A stretch of 11,135 bases of DNA from contig JABFWM010000322.1 in the NCBI GenBank assembly GCA_013362195.1, forward strand, positions 1-11,135, given 5' to 3'. The notes under the pieces were generated by a model. It made no database searches and was not told the origin of the DNA. It worked only from the letters and a program-made list of their open reading frames with translations. A program made the position numbers and the translations under genes. This document shows positions 6,500 through 11,135 of this stretch, piece after piece. Each line of letters begins with the position of its first letter. Position 1 is the stretch's first letter. This stretch comes from Acidobacteriota bacterium. GTDB lineage: Bacteria > Acidobacteriota > Vicinamibacteria > Vicinamibacterales > 2-12-FULL-66-21.

Positions 6500-9400
6500 T
6501 CATGCCTTCTCGATGTTGCAGACGAACGCCTTGCCTTCGTGAATCGATACGTTGGGATCCCCGACCAGCGCGGTCAGCTCGTTGACGACGTCTCCCCGGA
6601 CGACCCCTTCGTAGCCCCAGTGCCACGGCATCCCGACCTGGTGCAGCGTCCGCCCGTCGATCTGCAGCGGCCGCAGCCGCCGCGTGACGAGCGCTTTCGC
6701 GCGAATCTGCCCGCGCGGCGTCGCCACGCGCACCCAGTCGAGATTGTCGATCCCCTTCTCCTGCGCCAGCTCCGGACTGATTTCGATGAACAGCTCGGGC
6801 ATCAGTTCGGCGAGCGTCGGCAGCCACCGGCTCATCGCGCCGGAGAGATAGTGCTCGGTGAGACGGTAGGTGGTGATGACGTACGGGAACTGGGCGTCGC
6901 CGACGCCGGCGAGCGCGTTGCCGTCCTTCTGCCAGTACTTGAACACCGGGCTGGACTGCTGCTTGTAAAGGGGATTGCGGACGGGCGACTCCGCCGCTTC
7001 GTACTGCGTCGGCAGCGGCCCGTCGACGAGGCCGGTCGGCACGTACAGCCAGGCCACCCCGTCGCCCTTCATGATGAAGGCGTCGGTGCCCGACAACGCG
7101 TCGAGCGCGATGCCGTCCGGCTTGGCTTGCGCGTCGGGCGCTTTCGTCAGCGCGAAGTCCGGCACGTCGTAGCCGGTCCACTTCGACCCGTCCCACCAGA
7201 TCCACTTCTTGCGCTCGCTCCACGGCTTGCCGGAGGGATCCGCGGAGGCGCGGTTGTACATCAGGCGGCGATTCGCCGGCCAGGCAAAGCCCCACTTCAG
7301 GTGCGCGCCCGGCTGTCCCGGCGGATCCGGTTCCTTGCTGGCCGCGAGGTTCCGGTTCGGCGCCGGGAACACGCCGGAATAGATCCACGACGCGCACGTC
7401 GTCGATCCATCGTCTTTCAACTCGCCGAACCCTGCGAGGTGCCGCGCCGGATCGGCCGTCTGGTAGCCGTTCATCTCCTTGAGCAGCTTGATCGCGGACG
7501 GCTCGCCGATGGCGCGTTCCTTCGCGTCCTCGTGCTCGTAGTCGAAGGTCGTGTTCTTGAAGCCTTGATCGCGCGGCGCCTGGCTGTCGGCGTAGAGCTT
7601 CTTGAGCCGCTTGCCCAGCTGGTAGGTGAACCAGACGTCGGTGCGGCAATCGCCGGGCGCATCGGCGGCTTTGTAGTGCGTCTGCAGCATGCGCTGCGTG
7701 TTGGTGAACGTGCCTTCTGTTTCCGCGACCTGCGCGGCGGGGAAAAAGAACACTTCGGTCTTGATGTCGGCCGCGCTGACCTCGCCGTTCTGCACCTCGG
7801 GCGACGTCTTCCAGAAATTGGCGGTCTCGTGCAGCCAGTTGTCCTTCACGACCAGCCATTCGAGCTTCTGGAGCGCGGCACGCTCCAGTTTCGCGTTGAG
7901 CGAGGTGGCGGGGTTCTGCCCGATACAGAGCATGCCCTTCACCTTGCCTTCGTTCATCGCGACGAACATCGGCATGTGCGAGTGATCGCCGAGGATTTTC
8001 GGATGCCAGTCGTAGCCGAACTGGTTCTCGACGGTGGCGGCATCGCCGTACATCGATTTCAGGTACGAGACCATGAACTTGGGCATGTTGCCCCAGTAGC
8101 CGGTCGGCACCGTCTCGGCAATCAGATAATCGGCCAGCGTCTCGTGCTTCTTGAGGGCCGTGGGATGCGCCATGTAGCCGTGTATCGAGTGATACAGCGT
8201 CGGCACGTCGGTGGATCCCTGGATCGACGCGTGGCCGCGCAGCGCCATGATGCCGCCGCCCGGCCGGCCGAAGTTGCCGAGCAGCAGCTGCAGGAGCGCG
8301 CAGCACCCGATGATCTGCGGACCGTTGGTGTGCTGCGTCCACGCCACCGCATACGCGAACGACGTGGTGCGATCCGCGCCGGAGTTCGCGAGAATCGTGT
8401 CCGCGACCTTCAGGAACGTGTCGCGCGGGCATCCGGTCGTTCGTTCGACCATCTCCGGCGTGTAGCGGCTGAAGTGGTGCTTGACGATCTGGAAGACACA
8501 GCGCGGATTCTGCAGCGTGTCGTCGCGCTGCGGGCGCGGCTTCACGAGCGAGTGGACCAGCGCGTCGAACGGCGGCCCGGTGCGTCCGCCTCCGCCCTCC
8601 GCTTCGGGTCCTGATTTCGCGGCGGGCGTTTCGCCCGACTGCGCCGTACTCGCGACGCGGCCCTGGTCGCCGATGCGGGTCCTGGCGTACTGCCAGCTGT
8701 CGTTCTGATACTGGCTGCTGAAGCCGTTGTACGGCCACTCCGGCACGCCCGCCTTGTGCTGCATCAATCCGGAGAACACGCCGTCGTTGTCCTCGGCGTC
8801 CTTGTACTCGTCGCCGATGATCGTGGCCGCATTCGTGTAGGTCCCGACCCAGGTCTTGAAGAAGGGATCGGTCTGCCAGCGCTGGTGGTTGATGACGTAG
8901 TTGATCACCCCGCCGAGGAAGGCGATGTCGGAGCCGGCGCGGACGGGGGCGTAAATGTCGGCCACCGCGCTCGTCCGCGTGAACCGCGGATCGACGTGGA
9001 TGATTTTCGCGCCGTGCTCGACCTTCGCGGCCATCGGCCAGCGGAAGGCGACGGGATGGTTCTCCGCCATGTTGGAGCCCATCACCACGATGCAGTCGGA
9101 GTCGCGCATGCTGCGCGGATACATCGTCGCCGCGCCGCGCCCGAGTCGTGTCCCCAGACCGGGGACGCTGCTGCTATGTCATATCCGGGCCTGATTCTCG
9201 ATGGCGACGATGCCGAGCCCACGCATCAGCTTCTGCTGGATGTGGTTCCACTCGATATCGAGCGTGGCGCCGCCCAGCGAGAAGATGGCCGTCGTCGCAT
9301 TGACCAGCTTGCCGTTGGCGAGGCGCTCCACGAACGTGTCGTCCCGCGTCTTCTTGACGAGCTCGGCGACGCGATCCATCGCGCGGTCCAAGTCCCACTC

Positions 9401-9754
9401 TTCCCAGTCGTGCGCCCCCGGCGCACGGTGCAGGACCTTCACGGGGCGATTCGGATTGATGTGCAGCTGGAAGGTCGCGGCGCCTTTCGGGCAGAGCGAG
9501 CCCTCGTTGTGCGGGCTGCGCGGGTCCCCCTCGATGTTGACGATCTGGCCGTCGACGGTGTGGACCAGCGTCGCGCAGCCGACGGAGCAGAACGGACAGA
9601 CGCTGGGGGTGACCTTGGCGTCTTTGATGCGAAGCTGTTGGGCCTGCGCCACCGCGGGCGCGAGATCGACGCCCGAGGCGATCAGGCCGCCCAGTGCCGT
9701 GCCCGCTCCGCCCGCGGCGGAGAGGCGAAGGAGATCGCGTCGCGATATCTCCAT
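6500..9754 (-). CDS. fdhA: Selenocysteine-containing respiratory formate dehydrogenase catalytic subunit (TGA at 9179-9181 read as Sec)
   Basis: The catalytic subunit, 1084 residues with one in-frame TGA read as selenocysteine 192; it oxidises formate to CO2 at a Mo- or W-bisMGD site. The N-terminus has a Tat signal (SRRDLLRLS at 4-12, hydrophobic stretch, cleavage near AVAQA at 34-38), so the enzyme works in the periplasm. One [4Fe-4S] cluster is held by C53/C56/C60/C88, followed by Lys90, the electron-transfer lysine of the family. Sec192 is followed by His193 in the context NQARI-U-H, the active-site pair of E. coli FdnG (U196/H197). The sequence continues in the same frame through MGSNMAENHPVAFRWPM, HVDPRFTRTSAVAD and the C-terminal MopB_CT domain (HWGYEGV). 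GAGGA lies 6 nt before ATG. An extra Gly/Ala/Pro-rich stretch sits at about 361-405. Gene callers will split it at 9179. Confidence 0.95.
9150..9181 (-). promoter_or_regulatory. SECIS element with its selenocysteine UGA codon in fdhA
   Basis: The UGA codon is at 9181-9179. Downstream in the mRNA, GUCCCC (9166-9161) pairs perfectly with GGGGAC (9155-9150) around a GGUCU loop (9160-9156). The loop begins at the 19th nucleotide after UGA, the same distance as GGUCU in the E. coli fdhF SECIS, where this loop is bound by SelB. The fdhF hairpin also has a bulged U in its upper stem; here the six base pairs are unbroken, and I see no strong lower stem. It directs selenocysteine insertion at FdhA residue 192. 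Confidence 0.9.
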
Positions 9755-9760
9755 GTGTTG

Positions 9761-9765
9761 TCCTC
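9761..9765 (-). promoter_or_regulatory. Shine-Dalgarno of fdhA
   Basis: GAGGA on the minus strand, 6 nt before the ATG at 9754. It decides the fdhA start, which is also the methionine that opens the twin-arginine signal peptide; the open frame continues upstream without family-like sequence. Confidence 0.75.
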
Positions 9766-9999
9766 GCGAAAGATGAAAGCTGAACCGCGTCGGAGGGGCA
9801 TGGATGGTGGCCGCGGCCCACACCGGCAGGCGGTTAGGATACGACTCGCACGGAACGTGACAGGCATGGGGGCGGCGATGAGACGCCGCTTCTCCGAGAC
9901 GCGTTATCGAAGCACGTCCTGTACCGCGATGCAACTGCTTCCTGCGGCGCGCCCGCATCGCGCGTTCCGGTATTCCGGTTGCAGGCGCCGCGCTGAATC

Positions 10000-10003
10000 G
10001 AGG
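10000..10003 (+). promoter_or_regulatory. Shine-Dalgarno of the porin gene
   Basis: GAGG, 6 nt before the ATG at 10010. It selects this methionine over several earlier in-frame ones; the chosen start directly opens the signal peptide. Confidence 0.6.
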
Positions 10004-10009
10004 CGGACG

Positions 10010-11083
10010 ATGCTGAATGTGAGAGTCGCCGCGCTGACCGTCGCCGTGCTGGCCGCCGGAATCGCACCGGCTGCCGCGCAAGCGATCATCAAGGTCAATG
10101 ATGACGTCAACGTGAAGTTCGGGGTGCTCGGCCAGTTGCAGGCGGACTGGCTCGAAGATCCCACCCAGGACGCCACACAGCAGAACCTGTTCGTGCGCCG
10201 CGTCCGGCTGCTGTTCGGCGGACAAGTTGCGAAAAAAGTTTCGTTCTTCGTCGAAACCGACGCGCCCAATCTCGGGCGGACGCTCGCGAACGGCAAGAAC
10301 ATCAGCCCGCAGGTCGTCATCCAGGACGCTTACGGCGAGGTCAAGCTGCACAACGCGCTGGCCATCGACCTCGGGCTGATGTACGTCCCGTTCTCCCGCA
10401 ACAGCATCCAGAGCGCGGCGACGCTGCTGCCGATCGACTACGGCGCGTACACGTTCACGACATCCGCTGCCACCCAATCGACGGTCGGCCGCGACACCGG
10501 CGTACAAGCCAAGGGGTACCTGCTCGGGAGTCACCTCGAATATCGCCTGGGCGCATTTCAGGGCGGCCGCGATGCGCGATCGCACCGGCCCTTCCGCTAT
10601 GCGGGCCGGGTGCAGTTCGAACTGCTCGATCCCGAGCCGCAGGGCTTCTTCTATTCCGGGACCTACCTCGGCGCGCGGCGGGTGGCAGCCGTCGGCGCCG
10701 CCTTCGACCGCCAGGCGGACTATGCCGCCTACGACGCCGATGCCTTCCTCGACTATCCGCTCGGCCGTGGCGCGGTGACGGCCCAACTGGACCTCCACTG
10801 GATCGACGGCGACAGAACGTTCACCACGCTCCCGAAGCAGAACGTCGTGCTCTTCGAACTTGGCTATCTGCTGCGCCCGCTGAAGCTGACGCCGGTGCTG
10901 CAGGTGAGCCGGCGCGGGATCGACAACACCACCGTCGGCGACGAGAGGCGCTGGTCGGTGGGGGTGAACTACTGGTGGGCGGGCCACAACGCGAGCGTCA
11001 AGACCGCGGTCGGCCGAATCCAGCCGGCCGGACTGAAGGATCAGAACGAGTTCACGATCCAGCTGCAGCTGTTCTACATCTGA
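10010..11083 (+). CDS. Outer-membrane porin, phosphate-selective porin O/P-like
   Basis: A 357-residue predicted outer-membrane beta-barrel. A clean signal peptide (MLNVRVAALTVAVLAAGIAPAAA, cleavage near 23-25) leads into KVNDDVNVKFGVLGQLQADW, an opening typical of OprO/OprP-like porins. The rest alternates polar and aromatic/hydrophobic residues as amphipathic strands, with RRVRLLFGGQVAKKVSFFVETD (61-82 region), a family hallmark, and DAYGEVKLHNALAIDLGLMYVPFSRN. It ends in an aromatic-rich strand (IQLQLFYI). OprO/P-like proteins pass anions such as phosphate, and related ones serve other solutes; the substrate here cannot be read from sequence. Divergent from fdhA, it could share regulation with the FDH operon and admit formate, molybdate or tungstate, but that is speculation. 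The frame is open far upstream, overlapping fdhA antisense; that part is not coding. Confidence 0.85.
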   Translation: MLNVRVAALTVAVLAAGIAPAAAQAIIKVNDDVNVKFGVLGQLQADWLEDPTQDATQQNLFVRRVRLLFGGQVAKKVSFFVETDAPNLGRTLANGKNISPQVVIQDAYGEVKLHNALAIDLGLMYVPFSRNSIQSAATLLPIDYGAYTFTTSAATQSTVGRDTGVQAKGYLLGSHLEYRLGAFQGGRDARSHRPFRYAGRVQFELLDPEPQGFFYSGTYLGARRVAAVGAAFDRQADYAAYDADAFLDYPLGRGAVTAQLDLHWIDGDRTFTTLPKQNVVLFELGYLLRPLKLTPVLQVSRRGIDNTTVGDERRWSVGVNYWWAGHNASVKTAVGRIQPAGLKDQNEFTIQLQLFYI

Positions 11084-11135
11084 CGCCGCACCATCGTGTC
11101 GAGCAGCCGCTCGAGCGCCGCGGCGGGGTCGCTCG
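11074..11135 (-). CDS. Possible C-terminus of an unidentified gene entering from the right
   Basis: An open minus-strand frame enters from the right edge and ends in TAG at 11076-11074. Its last residues read SDPAAALERLLDTMVRRQM, a plausible helical C-terminus. It would converge on the porin gene and overlap its 3' end by 10 bp, like the ABC-AOR overlap at the other end. Twenty codons are too few to name a family, and an open frame this short can occur by chance. Confidence 0.35.
   Translation of the reverse strand, partial: SDPAAALERLLDTMVRRQM

Larger units (their letters stand above)
9755..10009. other. Divergent intergenic region between fdhA and the porin gene
   Basis: These 255 bases separate two outward-facing genes and must hold the operon promoter. 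I see no convincing sigma-70 or sigma-54 promoter by eye. Candidate structures are an 11-base palindrome CACGGAACGTG (9849-9859) and a perfect 6-bp inverted repeat GCGGCG/CGCCGC with a 6-base spacer (9872-9889). Either could be an operator or a 5' leader hairpin of the porin mRNA, but both are short enough to occur by chance in GC-rich DNA. Open frames crossing the region show no protein-like sequence. Confidence 0.5.

Noticed and set aside
5810..8614. A plus-strand open frame of over 900 codons opposite fdhA/fdhB
   Set aside because: It is antisense to clearly conserved FDH genes and its translation is Arg/Val/His-rich without domains, the usual mirror frame of GC-rich coding DNA.
6500..9124. 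Separate 874-residue protein starting at the methionine at 9124
   Set aside because: It lacks the Fe-S cluster and active-site region and is in frame with the upstream part through the selenocysteine TGA, so it is not an independent gene.
8756..10009. Upstream extension of the porin frame
   Set aside because: The frame is open but antisense to fdhA; the signal peptide and Shine-Dalgarno place the true start at 10010.
9755..10987. Minus-strand open frame continuing upstream of fdhA
   Set aside because: It is antisense to the porin gene; family similarity begins only at the Tat signal methionine at 9754.
1..11135. CRISPR arrays, tRNA/rRNA genes, insertion sequences, long repeats
   Set aside because: I saw no direct-repeat arrays, terminal inverted repeats, transposase-like proteins or structural RNA signatures.

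Overview
The window is GC-rich bacterial DNA with tightly packed genes. Its centre is a nine-gene minus-strand operon for a membrane-bound, periplasm-facing respiratory formate dehydrogenase, its maturation factors, and an aldehyde:ferredoxin oxidoreductase (AOR). The Tat signal, the lipoprotein and the outer-membrane porin indicate a Gram-negative, diderm cell envelope. The base composition and gene mix would suit Acidobacteriota (for example Vicinamibacteria) or a similar soil or sediment lineage, but this taxonomic guess is weak.

Layout. 1-566 (+) is the 3' end of an ABC transporter ATPase of the molybdate/tungstate/sulfate type, converging on and overlapping the AOR gene. Reading the minus strand in the direction of transcription from 9754 down to 536: fdhA (selenocysteine catalytic subunit, 9754-6500), fdhB (four-cluster Fe-S subunit), an NrfD-type membrane anchor, a small lipoprotein, fdhE, an unrecognised 121-aa protein, mobA, a MoaD-like sulfur carrier, and the AOR gene. 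Spacings run from a 7-nt overlap to a 4-nt gap, and four junctions are ATGA overlaps, so the set is almost certainly one transcript. 9755-10009 is the only substantial intergenic region; it separates fdhA from a divergent outer-membrane porin gene (10010-11083, +). The last ~60 bases carry what may be the C-terminus of another minus-strand gene.

Main observation. The fdhA reading frame is interrupted by one in-frame TGA (9181-9179) exactly where E. coli FdnG and FdhF carry selenocysteine (context NQARI-U-H). It is followed at the right distance by a perfect 6-bp hairpin with a GGUCU loop, a bacterial SECIS. A routine gene caller would split this gene or call it a pseudogene; it should be read as one 1084-residue selenoprotein.

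How the genes fit together. FdhA oxidises formate in the periplasm at a Mo/W-bisMGD-selenocysteine site. Electrons pass through FdhB to the NrfD anchor and the quinone pool. FdhE matures the enzyme. MobA makes the guanine dinucleotide form of the cofactor, and the MoaD-like protein supplies dithiolene sulfur. The AOR also uses a (tungsto)pterin, and the convergent ABC transporter would import the oxyanion. The cluster therefore looks like a self-contained Mo/W enzyme module with two redox enzymes acting on C1 or short acids and aldehydes.
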